From the NCBI RefSeq assembly GCF_000330505.1, contig NW_004440095.1:3158-58797 (forward strand): 55,640 nt of DNA, given 5' to 3'. Made by a program: the position numbers and the translations under genes. How positions within the stretch are numbered: the first letter of the stretch is position 1; each line of letters begins with the position of its first letter. Below the pieces are notes generated by a model. The model ran no database searches. It saw only the letters and a list, made by a program, of their open reading frames with translations, and had not been told where the DNA came from. Shown piece after piece: positions 43,995-53,596 of this stretch. This DNA comes from Entamoeba invadens IP1 (taxonomy: Eukaryota; Evosea; Mastigamoebida; Endamoebidae).

Positions 43995-44338
43995 TTTTAT
44001 ATTTTTTGAAATTTATTTTGGTTATTTTTGTTGATTTTTGTTTTGAAACAATACAAAGCAATTATACAATAATCCTATATTATTTTAAAACAATAGACAA
44101 TAATTATGAAACAACTCTTAGTTTTGGAACAATCAAATATTGATTTGAGGATAAATAAATAGTTCTGAAACACCCAATATTATTATGCAACAATACTACC
44201 AATTATGCAACAATCACACAAATTGTGCAACAAAAAACAATTGTTTTGAAACAGGGCTGAACAAATATACAAATCCAATTGTTATGAAACAAAAATCTAT
44301 TTGTTATGTAAAAATAGTAATTATTGTGAAACTAACTG
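43995..44338 (-). repeat. Right 344-bp terminal inverted repeat
   Basis: Reverse complement of 42295-42638 with no mismatch found by eye. The inner boundary is sharp: the arms diverge immediately after ATATAAAA. The apparent 67-codon open frame at 44185-44388 is a translation of this repeat, not a gene. Confidence 0.93.
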
Positions 44339-44502
44339 TATATAATAATTATTATATATTTACTTTTTCATTTTTTTATTATCAATAAATAGGTTAATAA
44401 TTGGTTTGTATTATACCTAATATTAATATTAGTTATAATTCCAGTTAAAATATGTTTTTTAAGAGTTATTGAATTGAAATTGTATTATGAAATGATCAAT
44501 TA

Positions 44503-44571
44503 CAGTAAAGAAAATGAACCTTAGCCCAGGAAAATAATAAATTTGTCACCCAATTAATTCTTGTTTTTCAT
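44503..44571. repeat. Fragment of MITE family A
   Basis: TACAGTAAAGAAAATGAACC followed by TTAGCCCAGGAAA matches the right arm of the family A element at 45126-45344 (in reverse complement). It is cut off by the family B copy that starts at 44572, which suggests B inserted into A. Confidence 0.6.
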
Positions 44572-44812
44572 AACAGTTAAGTAAAAAGTGGGATGCTGAG
44601 AAAAAGGGAAATGCTAATTTAAATATTAATCAATTTAATATTATTAATAATAAATAATTAATATCAATTTATTTCGGTTTTTCATTTTATTAATTTTTTG
44701 ATTAATAATTTATATTAAAATTAATGGTAATTATATTATTTTTCAATTGAAATTAACCAATAGTTACGAGCATCCTCCTTTTTCGAGCATCTCCATATTT
44801 CCTTTTACTATA
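44572..44812. mobile_element. MITE family B copy 2
   Basis: About 241 bp, matching the copy at 29012-29250 from AAAAAGTGGGATGCTGAG through TAGTTACGAGCATCCTCCTT to CCATATTTCC with scattered substitutions and small indels. The inverted GGATGCT words in both arms are kept. There is no coding capacity. Confidence 0.75.
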
Positions 44813-44849
44813 ATTACTTTATCTTTATACATCTTATTATTATTAGAGT

Positions 44850-45062
44850 CAGTCTAACAACGTTGTCTGTTCCCCAAACTTTGTTTTTTTGCAAAAATAA
44901 TTGCTTTTTGTTACTAAAAAAACGGGAATTGGGTAAAAATGAAAAAACTGGTAAAAATATTGAAACAATGATTATTTAGTTTTTCAAAAAAATTCCCGAA
45001 ATATTTCATTTATAATGGTCTGAAAATCAGCAGACAAAATTTCAGACCAGACAACGTTTAGC
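44850..45062. mobile_element. MITE family D copy (ends with AACGTTGTCTG)
   Basis: The left end CAGTCTAACAACGTTGTCTG and the reverse complement of the right end (CTAAACGTTGTCTGGTCTG) share an inverted AACGTTGTCTG core. About 213 bp, no coding. A relative is at 54859-55090. Confidence 0.55.
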
Positions 45063-45125
45063 AAATAACTTTAATAATATTTTTTTCCTTGTTATAATTA
45101 AACAGATTTTAAAGTCTCGTAATTA

Positions 45126-45344
45126 CAGTTAAGCCATTAAACCTTAGCCCAGGAAATTAACCTTATCCCAAAGAAAAACCAATTTATTTCTATTGTTATA
45201 TTAAAATAATAAACTATACCGATATAAAAGTCATTTATTTAAAATATTTGTTTTTTTAGTAAAAACCCGTGTTTTTAAAGAAAAATATAGGAATTTCTTT
45301 GGGCTAAAGTAAATTTCCTGGGCTAAGGTTCATTTTCCCTACTG
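45126..45344. mobile_element. MITE family A, complete copy
   Basis: 219 bp between TA dinucleotides (45124-45125 and 45345-45346). The reverse complement of the right end begins CAGTAGGGAAAATGAACC. After about 15 bases both arms agree over ACCTTAGCCCAGGAAATT and CCCAAAGAAA, giving arms of about 50 bases. No coding capacity. The CAGT start and TA flanks place it with Tc1/mariner/pogo-type non-autonomous elements. Confidence 0.8.
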
Positions 45345-45577
45345 TAATAATGAAAAATAATAATCATTTAAATTAGTCTTATTAAAATAAATTTTAAGTT
45401 CATTTAAATTAATTGAAAATTATTTGAATTGATTTTGGTTAAAAATTATCATAAATACCCAATTAAAAACTATATTGTTAAAACAATATTTATAAGCCAT
45501 TATAATCATTAAGGATTGTTATAAATGTTTTTTATCAACAATATAAAGATTATTGCTTTTTATCTTATAAATTCAAA

Positions 45578-47271
45578 ATGTCGACTGAACAACCGAAAAA
45601 AACGATTTCAATTGGCATTGATTTTGGCACATCCAAATTAGCCATTTCATATTGTGATAAAAACCAACACATTCAAACTGTGACTTTTAATGATGGCTCA
45701 TCGATCACTCCTGCATGGCTACGATTTATTAGTGACACTCGCAATTCACCAACAATGTCTTTCGTTGTTGGCAAACAGGCTAAATACCCCAAAGATGAAC
45801 TGAATTACGACTGCACAATTTACAACATCAAGCGTTTACTTGGTAAAACATCTGAAGAGTTATATAAAGAGTCGAAAAGTTTATTAAAGATTTTAAAGAA
45901 GATAATGGGCATGCTGTAGTTGGTTCTGAGCCAGAACCAACTACTTTCCGACCCAAAGAAATTGCCGCCCTTTTCTTCAAAACACTGATGAACCAAATTA
46001 AAATGGAAGTGCCCGATCTTGTAAGACCCAATATGTTCGTTGGTGTTCCCGTTAAAATGACTGCGGAAGCTGTTCAAGATTTGACAGATGCTGCCAAGTT
46101 GGGTGGTTTTGAAACCGTTGATATTATCACTGAGCCGATAGCAACAGTTCTCTGTTATTTGGATGCAAACAAGGATTCAGCAGCAAATAATTTTATAGTA
46201 ATTGACATTGGTGCTTGTACCCTTGACATTTCATGTATTCAGAAAAATGTATATGGATATTATGAGTCGGTTTACTCCGATGGAAACAACGACCTTGGTG
46301 GGAACAATTTCGATGCAATTGTATCTGAAATGATCAAAGAAAAGGTTCATGAAATTGATCCTTATTTTTATGAAAAAAGGCCCAATACTTTGATTACAGA
46401 GCGCTTGAACAAGAGGAGCCGCCTCAATATCCTCAAAAAAGTTTCTGAAGAGACAAAAATTGCGTTTTCCACAAAATCCCAAGTCGACATCGAATTTAAA
46501 TATTTGTTGACAGAAAATGATCTGAAAAACAAAGTTTTGTTACATGAGTTTGATTTCAATGATACATTTATTTTACAAAAAAGCGAGTTTATTAAAAATT
46601 CACAAGACATTTTTGATGGAATTAAAGATACAATTGTCAAAATCTTGAAACATGCAACAGTACAACTCAAAAACTTTGGAAAGGTAATTTTAGTTGGTGG
46701 AGGTGCGCGTATTCCAGGTGTCAAAGAAGCTGTTACAAACGCGATAATCAGAGTAAACAAAATTGGTCATTTCATAATTGAAACGGAAGATAAAATGACA
46801 GCAATTTCTGAAGGTTGTGCGATACATGCATCAAACAATTTGGGTACAAATGTATTCCATCACAACATCCAGAGATCGTCGTATACAGTGGGACTCAGTG
46901 TAGGTGGTGTTTTCGAAACTGTTGTACCAAGGGAAGTCGTATTGCCTGTTCACTTTGAGAAAATGTACGAATGTGAAAAAGGAGAGAAAGAAATTGTTCT
47001 GAGGTTTTATAAGACCGAAATTGAATTAAAAAATAGTGTTGAATACAGAACAAATTGTATAGGATTCAAACATTTAACTGACGTTAAAGTTCCACCTGGC
47101 GACTCTGTAAAAATAGAAGTGGATGTCGATTTAACTGGAAACATTGCAATCAAAGCAACTCTAAGAAATGGTCAAGTGTTGAAAGGTGGCATGTTAGTTG
47201 ATACTTCATCATTCGACAAAGATCTGCTTGCACTGAAAAGGCACATCGAAAACACAATAAGTTTTAATTGA
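45578..47271 (+). CDS. Divergent HSP70-family protein (one frameshift)
   Basis: An actin-fold ATPase of the HSP70 family. The ATG at 45578 follows a TTCAAA context typical of Entamoeba starts. Landmarks: 'ISIGIDFGTSKLAISYC' (phosphate loop 1, normally I-D-L-G-T-T), 'MFVGVPVKMTAEAVQDLTDA', 'FIVIDIGACTLDIS' (phosphate loop 2, D-I-G-A-C-T for the usual D-x-G-G-G-T), 'GKVILVGGGARIPGVKEAV' (adenosine motif). The substrate-binding part is short, has 'TVVPREVVLPVHF' like the P-L-I-P-R-N strand, and there is no helical lid or EEVD tail. The frame breaks once near 45870: the first frame ends at 45919 while coding continues in another frame as 'KFIKDFKEDNGHAVVG'; one added base would mend it, for about 564 residues. 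It could be a sequencing error or a young pseudogene. The altered nucleotide loops suggest a specialised paralogue. Confidence 0.85.
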
Positions 47272-47467
47272 GTTTAACTGAACAAAAGTTTATTATCATT
47301 TCTTAAGTCGTTGTTTGTTGATATTGTCAACAATGCTATAAAATACATACAATGTTTTTTTAAAACAGTAACACATTTCTCAATAACATACAACGTTGTT
47401 GGTTTTATTTGATAACATAAGTTTTATTCAATTGTATTAAATACAATAACATTCAAGTAAAAATAAA

Positions 47468-48204
47468 TCAAATAATTCGACAGACACTGTAATCATTTGT
47501 CAAATCTCGTGGTTGTGCATTCTGTTGATATTCGAGTTGTTGTTGATACAAGTGCTCAAACAATACATCATTGTCACAAATCTTACCTATAACAAAGTCA
47601 AACAACTCATTGACTCCTTCTCCCGTTTTTGCTGAACACATCTTAAATGTGACTTCTTTTTCTCTGTTGCACAAATTTTGTGCCATTTCATCTGTGACAA
47701 GTGGATTGGCTAAATCAACTTTGTTGCATACAACAACATAAATGACGTCATTTGTAGTCGTTTTTCTCGCTGTTTCAATCCATGTATGGACATCCTCAAA
47801 CGACTTTGGATCGTGTGGATCAAACACAACTTGATATTACTCAGTGTTATAATATGGAAATAAGAATAAACAAACCAAGACAAATTTGTGTATTTCTGAA
47901 TATCAAATCATAATTTTGTTTTTGTCTAACTATGTGTCATTCAATGTTTGTATTACTCAAAGGGTGTTTTCGTTTGAGTTAATTAGTGTTATGAAAATTA
48001 TGAAAGTGACATACCTACATCCCACAACACAACTTTGATTTCTTTTTTGTTGTAAACCATATATTTCATATTTAAGGCGCAAAAAATTGAATTGACATTT
48101 TGGTCGTGAATTTTGTTGTTTACAAAGCGCTCGATGATTGACGTTTTACCCACATTTGCATTTCCAACAACACTTATTTTCAATGGGACAACTATCTCTT
48201 CCAT
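47468..48204 (-). CDS. Ras/Rab-like small GTPase, two exons, switch II segment missing
   Basis: Exon 1 is 48204-48015 and exon 2 is 47829-47468, joined in frame across a 185-bp intron (GTATGT...AAG) to give 183 residues. Present: G1 'GNANVGKTS', G4 'CNKVD', G5 'CSAKTGEG', and a C-terminal CRII that fits a CAAX prenylation box. Missing: the joined protein goes from 'VVLWDV' straight to 'VVFDPHDPKSF', so about 22 residues including the D-x-x-G-Q catalytic motif and switch II are absent. I searched the intron for a small extra exon carrying them and found none. Either an exon has been lost (pseudogene), the model is wrong, or this is an unusual GTPase unable to hydrolyse GTP normally. The group (Rab or Ras) is uncertain. 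Confidence 0.75.
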
Positions 48205-48701
48205 TTCTTTTTAAGATTTGATAGTTATTTTTTTATATAATTAATTTGTTGAGTTTTAATATTAAAAATGAGAAGTGATGTTTTTATTTATTACTCCACA
48301 TTCTTTTCATTAAATCATATCAATATTATTTAAAAACAATACAATATAATCATAAATAATAATATAATGTAATATAATAAAATGTAATATAAATAAGTAA
48401 TGTGATTTATAACATATAAAAAGTGTTAACATACCAAATTTTACACATTGACTGTATTTACATGTAAATTTGATAATAAATCAAACAAAATAATTAATTA
48501 TATAGTGAAACCAACACAAATTATTATTTACAAATTATAATTATTTTAATGTTGTTAAATACCATGAATATATTTTATATAAAAAATATTCAAATGAGAA
48601 CTTAAAACCAACACATTCAATAAATGTCGAGATTGGACAGTTAGTAACTGATGATCGTTTCATAATGTTTCAATTCAATTTCCGATTTTATCAACGCAGA
48701 G
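48205..48701. other. Divergent intergenic region
   Basis: About 500 bases between a minus-strand and a plus-strand gene, so both promoters must lie here. AT-rich, with ATAAT(A/G)TAAT repeats near 48355-48390. No specific motif can be assigned. Confidence 0.4.
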
Positions 48702-49811
48702 ATGGTTTGTAAAAAGTATCACTCAACAATGGAAAGGTTCCACTCAAACCCAATTCCCCTCACACAAAAGACAATTAAATATTTCCCTCACATTGAGTCT
48801 CTCAATATTTGGTCCAAACTCGATGAATTGTTTGGTAATGAATTTATTGGAGACAATACAATCGATGTTGCACAAACGTGTTGTACATCACCAAACAACA
48901 CTCATAACACTAAAATATCGTTTTTTGAAATACTCATTTGGTACAAAGTGTCATACACTTTCACACAGCACAAAAAATCAACAAATTACAAATTCAAGAA
49001 CATCTGTCTTGAACACACAGACAGACAACATTTGTCTTCCCAGATACCCCGTGTGAATAGCATTGGTGACAAATGCTTTTACAAAAGTACATTTCTCAAT
49101 GAAGTGACACTTCCACAAACACTCACGTCGCTTGGGGAGTACTCCTTTGCAAGTTGTGATAAACTGACATCAATACTTTTATCTCACAATTTGTGTCACA
49201 TTGGGAAAAACACTTTTGAAAATTGCACTTCACTCGTTTGTGTTGTTCTTCCAGACACAATCAAAACCATTCCCACTTCGTGTTTCCAGAACTGTGTTTG
49301 TTTGGCCGTTGTGACATTTTCAAGACAACTTGAGAAAATAGGAAACAACGCCTTTTGCTGTTGTTCGAGTCTTGAAATTGTTGAAATACCGCCAACTACA
49401 AATTGTATTGGGAAGTATTGTTTTCACAATTGCACTCGTCTGCGTCAAGTCAACATCCCAAATGGTGTCAAAGTACTTGAAGAGAACACATTCTGCTGCA
49501 ACGCATTTACTCAAATTGACATTCCAGAGGGGGTGACTGAAATTGGTGATCAGTGCTTTTATGGGTGTAAGTACTTAGAAAGTGTTGTTGTGCCTGACAG
49601 TGTCCGCCGTCTTGGCAATTTCTGCTTTTATGGGTGTCGAGAACTGCGTGAAATCAAAATTGGAAACAACGTGGAAAGTGTTGGGGATTTCTGCTTTGGT
49701 GTGTGCACATCACTCACAAGAGTGACCACACAACACACTGTTTTTTCCCTCTGTGAGAAGTTGTTTGATAAAAACATCGTGTTTTGCAACGATAACAACT
49801 CTTGTGTATAA
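48702..49811 (+). CDS. BspA-like leucine-rich-repeat protein
   Basis: A 369-residue uninterrupted protein. The ATG at 48702 gives MVCKKYHSTMERFHSN; the second ATG, at 48729, starts 'MERFHSNPIPLTQKT', which aligns with the start of the other BspA-like protein in this window (MSKFHYNPITLTRSK), so 48729 may be the true start. After about 110 residues of the family N-terminal domain there are about 10 LRR_5 units of about 23 residues ('KCFYKSTFLNEVTLPQTL', 'QCFYGCKYLESVVVPDSV'). A short C-terminus ends NDNNSCV, with no convincing CAAX box because the Cys is two residues from the end. Likely a protein-binding solenoid; partner and location unknown. Confidence 0.9.
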   Translation: MVCKKYHSTMERFHSNPIPLTQKTIKYFPHIESLNIWSKLDELFGNEFIGDNTIDVAQTCCTSPNNTHNTKISFFEILIWYKVSYTFTQHKKSTNYKFKNICLEHTDRQHLSSQIPRVNSIGDKCFYKSTFLNEVTLPQTLTSLGEYSFASCDKLTSILLSHNLCHIGKNTFENCTSLVCVVLPDTIKTIPTSCFQNCVCLAVVTFSRQLEKIGNNAFCCCSSLEIVEIPPTTNCIGKYCFHNCTRLRQVNIPNGVKVLEENTFCCNAFTQIDIPEGVTEIGDQCFYGCKYLESVVVPDSVRRLGNFCFYGCRELREIKIGNNVESVGDFCFGVCTSLTRVTTQHTVFSLCEKLFDKNIVFCNDNNSCV

Positions 49812-50348
49812 ATTGTGAATGTTTATAACTGCGTTGTACATAATGATATCAACATGATACTTGCATAAAACCAATATTTTGTTATTACTTTTAGTAAAAT
49901 TATTTTAACAACGCAACCAGCAACATCCAATACTTCAACACAAAAACACATTTTTTCATGGAAGGAGTTTTCAATTGATAACAGCGCAAATAAAAACGAT
50001 TCATATTTACTTGTTAAAAAAAGGTAATTACAAGAACTTATTCTATATACTATATTTATTACTATTAATTGTTAAAATAAAATAATTTGTATTTATTTTT
50101 TTACAAAATAAATAACGAGTTGTTGTTATCAATAATTCCATACAAATTCAACGATATAATTAACGATGGTTTCAATTGACAATTTGTTAATTACAAATAA
50201 CTGTTAAATAGAAACAGATGTTAATTTTAATTGACTTGAATCGTGAATTCTTATTTCGTTTTGATGTTTTAGAATTATTCAATAATTCTCTTTATATGCA
50301 CAGAATATATAGAAAATAACCAAAACTCATAAACACAGAACACGCCAC
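49812..50348. other. Intergenic, no gene seen
   Basis: AT-rich spacer before the nitroreductase gene. The A-rich stretch just before 50349 lacks an identifiable core-promoter set. Confidence 0.45.
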
Positions 50349-51173
50349 ATGGCTGAAACATCAGAAATTGATTTTGCCTCATTGGAACCGACACTGCTCG
50401 ACCGAATCTCCACAAGAACATATGGCACGGTATATCCAACAGCTGACCAAGTGACTGCAATCAACACATTCATCGCCAAAATCAACTCGATGAATGCCCC
50501 ATACAACAAGCCATGCAAATTTGCACTTCAGATGGAAGATTTCAGTTCATTCCGTACGTTTGGGTTCATCACAGGCTCGAAGTATTGGATTTTCGGTGTG
50601 ACGGGGAAAAATGACCGGAATAGCGACTTGTCGTATGGGTATCTGATGCACCTGATCATACTGGAATGCACCCGCCTCGGCCTCAAGACGGTGTGGTTGG
50701 GTGGGACATTCACGACGTCCGTCTTCACTGCAATTCAGTACAACTCGTCGACTGATTACATTCCATGTGTCTCTCCAGTTGGAAACAGTGGCAATGGAAG
50801 TGAACTCATATCGAAAATGGCGGGCTCGCGAAAGAGAAAAGAGTTGAGTGAAATCATTTACATTGGAAATGCAGAGACTAAATACAGCAAGGAGAACGCA
50901 CCAGAGAAGTTCACTCTCAAAATACTTGAGGAGATCAGATTTGCGCCAAGTGCTTCGAACAAACAGGAGTGGAGAATTGTTATCAGCGAGAACAAAATGC
51001 ACTTCTTTGGAATCAAAGGAAGTTGGACAGCACTCGACATGGGCATCTGCACCGCACAGGCACAAGTCGCGTTGGCTGGAAATAAAGTCGAAGGAAAGTT
51101 TGAAATTGAAAAGCCAGAGATTGGTGTGCCTGGTGACTGGGAGTACTTCATCACATTCACAGCAACTAACTGA
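50349..51173 (+). CDS. Nitroreductase-family protein (TM1586-like)
   Basis: An intact 274-residue protein with ATG at 50349 (MAETSEIDFASLEPTLLDRI). It has the double-lobed layout of the putative-TM-nitroreductase family: 'LLDRISTRTYGTVYPTADQ' at the start (the R-x-S-x-R-x-Y FMN-phosphate-binding motif, here RISTRTY), 'GYLMHLIILECTRLGLKTVWLGG' in the middle, and 'EEIRFAPSASNKQEWRI' in the second half, the typical A-P-S-A-x-N-x-Q-x-W flavin motif. Such enzymes use FMN and NAD(P)H to reduce nitro compounds or quinones; in anaerobic protists they can activate metronidazole, though this subfamily's substrate is unknown. Codon use is more GC-rich than its surroundings. It is convergent with the gene ending at 51332. 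Confidence 0.88.
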   Translation: MAETSEIDFASLEPTLLDRISTRTYGTVYPTADQVTAINTFIAKINSMNAPYNKPCKFALQMEDFSSFRTFGFITGSKYWIFGVTGKNDRNSDLSYGYLMHLIILECTRLGLKTVWLGGTFTTSVFTAIQYNSSTDYIPCVSPVGNSGNGSELISKMAGSRKRKELSEIIYIGNAETKYSKENAPEKFTLKILEEIRFAPSASNKQEWRIVISENKMHFFGIKGSWTALDMGICTAQAQVALAGNKVEGKFEIEKPEIGVPGDWEYFITFTATN

Positions 51174-51331
51174 TGTGACAAATTCATTTTTTATTCATCT
51201 TTTCATCATTAAATTCAAATTTTATATTTTGTTCACATCTTAAAGAAAAGACCTGTAAAAAAAGACTGAAATGTTTCATTGTGTGAACTTTTTGTGATTT
51301 TTGAAATGCAGAACAAAAACACAAAGAACAT

Positions 51332-53596
51332 TTATTTTGTAGTCATCCCAATGATTGGATGTAACTCCCTCACAACTATCTCAGGCAGCGCGTTCTTGTA
51401 TTCAACAAGAACATCCTTTCCATTAACCCTGAATTTGAGTACTGGCGGTTGTGCCATCCCCGCTACTATCCCCATCACTTGAAAGTGAATAACACTGTCA
51501 TTCTTCGGGTCAACATGAACAATCTTTCGTACAAACCCACACACACAAATCGCTTCTGAACTTTCTATGAGAACTTCAATCTCGTGGTGGTCTTCTATGC
51601 CTCGCAAATGAGTAAACACATTCATGACTCCACCTACATTGATGATCGGCTCGTCAAACTCAAATTTGACAGAGCAGTATACCTTTTCTTTAATAAAAGT
51701 GATTGGGTTGTGGTATTCATAGACGTTCCCATTATGCTCAAATTCCAGTGCAACTTCCCCACTCCCAACTCTTCCTCCCTGTACCTCGACAAGCAGATTC
51801 TTCGCTTTATCCACTTGTATTGGATTGACTTCTTTTAAGCATAAATCCTTGTTAATAGTGACAACCAAGTTTTTCACGGTAATAGTGTTCTGTGTGTTAT
51901 TCGTCAGTGGAAATTTGCCGACCCAGTTGCCTTCACAATTTTCCAAGTGTACAGTGAGTGGTGTAATTATAGGATCAATGACACTAACAAATCCATTATA
52001 AGTCACGGGGTATACTCCACTACATTTGATAGTAAATGGCGAAGCTGGGTTCTCTCGACTTAAGCCATGAATAGGCATATAAAACATAATTTCGTAGGGC
52101 GCCTTAAACAGTGAAGTATCGATTTTGCGATGTTTCATTTGAATCTTTCCTTCATACTTCTCGGTCTGGCTTTTAAAGTTATACCCCACTTGTGCGGTCT
52201 TAGTAAAGAACTTTCCCTTCGCTTGCACCAAGTTGACTGCAGAGTTCACAGTCAATTTTAACCCAACAAATCCCTTCCACTCTTTGTCGACTTTAATAAA
52301 CTCTGGAAGTACACATTCAACTGAAACAGGAACTAATGAATATCGATCCATCTGTCTTATGGGGACTACAAGTGTTGGCCCTTTTACTATTTCAATAAGC
52401 ACTTTCGTCGATTTGAGTGTGAATTTTACCGGAACATGTGGCTCGAAATTATAGTTTTTCCCGTCGATAACGCAGTTTAGAGGAATCCCAATTTCAAGGG
52501 TTAAGACGGACGGGTGCACTCCAACACTAATTAAATTTTCTCCGTCGATCTTCTCTCCGCTGACCGCAGTCATTCTTTCTTTCACGCGTTTCACGACTTC
52601 CTCATACTCCAACAGTGGATGATTGTTAATAATGAAGTTCTGCATCATCCAAGTCTTCTCTTCACTATTTAACTTCCCGAGGACTAACAAATGTAACAAC
52701 ACACGCATTTTTCTCCTTTCGATATCAGTGCAGTGATATGCAAACACGAGACAATAATACGCCCGTACCTTTCTCTTCATTTTCAATAACTTATTCCCAG
52801 CATCTATTAACACATTCCACGCATCATCGTCTTGACCAATCTGGAAGTAAAACACCCCAAGCTTCATTGCTAACAAACAACGTAAATACCCTTCTCGCGT
52901 CGAGTTAATAGCCAACATCAATTTTTTGATCATCAAGTCGTTAAATATCGCCCGTTCCTCGGTGATTTGATTCAACGTCTTGTCCGCAAAGATCGGTAAC
53001 TCCGTGGAAGAACAACACCGCTTCAACGGAAATTCTTTGTCCCAATGTAACAGGTCTGGCGTGGGCGTGAAGACTCCCAACGCAATGCCGATGTTCTCGA
53101 GCACTCGGATCTCTTGGAAATTGAAATTGGCGTGATAACTCTCGGGGAAGTACGTCTTAAAGAACTCCGCGGAGGTGTATGTATAGACTTCGATGTATAA
53201 TGGTGGTATGTATTCACTCTCCCCTATACTCTTTAAGTACTTCTCCACATCCAATATACACCGGACCCCATCGTTCATCGCTTCTATTAAACTTTGTTCG
53301 TTCTTTGCCATTGTCTTCGTTTGAATGAGTTTCTCAAAACAATATAACAGTGCACTGACCCGATTGTCATTCCCTTCTTTGGAGTGGTGATTATTAATTG
53401 GAATAACATTGGTCTTTAAATGCTCAAGGTCTTTTAAGAGATCCTCTGGACTCACTCGCTCAATCTCTTCGATGGTTTGTGTTAATATTTTTATAACATC
53501 AGCAGAGCGACCAGCACGTTCTGCTATGCCAACTTCACTTTTTCTGTCGGACATATATTTCGGTAATGAAGTGATATTAACAGCAGTCTTGATCAT
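51332..53596 (-). CDS. Large two-part (helical then beta-rich) protein of unknown function
   Basis: An intact 754-residue protein with ATG at 53596 (MIKTAVNITSLPKYMSD). No signal peptide or membrane span. Residues 1 to about 350 are helical, resembling TPR/alpha-solenoid sequence ('GYLRCLLAMKLGVFYFQIGQ', 'AWNVLIDAGNKLLKMKRKV'). Residues about 360-754 are beta-rich and look like several Ig-like sandwiches ('VHLENCEGNWVGKFPLTNN', 'VKFEFDEPIINVGGVMNVF'). This layout is seen in membrane-traffic scaffolds such as TRAPP-II subunits (Trs120/Trs130 type), which is a suggestion only; I recognise no signature. Relatively balanced base composition and lack of frameshifts argue for a conserved housekeeping role. 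The coding region stops 159 bases from the convergent nitroreductase. Confidence 0.8.
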   Translation of the reverse strand: MIKTAVNITSLPKYMSDRKSEVGIAERAGRSADVIKILTQTIEEIERVSPEDLLKDLEHLKTNVIPINNHHSKEGNDNRVSALLYCFEKLIQTKTMAKNEQSLIEAMNDGVRCILDVEKYLKSIGESEYIPPLYIEVYTYTSAEFFKTYFPESYHANFNFQEIRVLENIGIALGVFTPTPDLLHWDKEFPLKRCCSSTELPIFADKTLNQITEERAIFNDLMIKKLMLAINSTREGYLRCLLAMKLGVFYFQIGQDDDAWNVLIDAGNKLLKMKRKVRAYYCLVFAYHCTDIERRKMRVLLHLLVLGKLNSEEKTWMMQNFIINNHPLLEYEEVVKRVKERMTAVSGEKIDGENLISVGVHPSVLTLEIGIPLNCVIDGKNYNFEPHVPVKFTLKSTKVLIEIVKGPTLVVPIRQMDRYSLVPVSVECVLPEFIKVDKEWKGFVGLKLTVNSAVNLVQAKGKFFTKTAQVGYNFKSQTEKYEGKIQMKHRKIDTSLFKAPYEIMFYMPIHGLSRENPASPFTIKCSGVYPVTYNGFVSVIDPIITPLTVHLENCEGNWVGKFPLTNNTQNTITVKNLVVTINKDLCLKEVNPIQVDKAKNLLVEVQGGRVGSGEVALEFEHNGNVYEYHNPITFIKEKVYCSVKFEFDEPIINVGGVMNVFTHLRGIEDHHEIEVLIESSEAICVCGFVRKIVHVDPKNDSVIHFQVMGIVAGMAQPPVLKFRVNGKDVLVEYKNALPEIVVRELHPIIGMTTK

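Larger units (their letters stand above)
42295..44338. mobile_element. Tc1/mariner-superfamily DNA transposon with 344-bp inverted repeats
   Basis: A 2044-bp element with clear borders: TA|CAGTTAGTTTCAC on the left and GTGAAACTAACTG|TA on the right, i.e. TA target duplications at 42293-42294 and 44339-44340. The two arms are each 344 bp, and I found no difference between them when reading base by base. Between them, on the minus strand, is a transposase of the IS630/Tc1/mariner (DDE_3) type carrying several disabling changes. The CAGT start and TA duplication match the superfamily, whereas arms of this length are unusual for it. Confidence 0.95.

Noticed and set aside
44185..44388. 67-codon frame and its twin at 42218-42448
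   Set aside because: Both are translations of the 344-bp terminal inverted repeat.
50547..51065. 172-codon minus-strand frame
   Set aside because: Antisense to the nitroreductase gene, whose own frame has clear family motifs.
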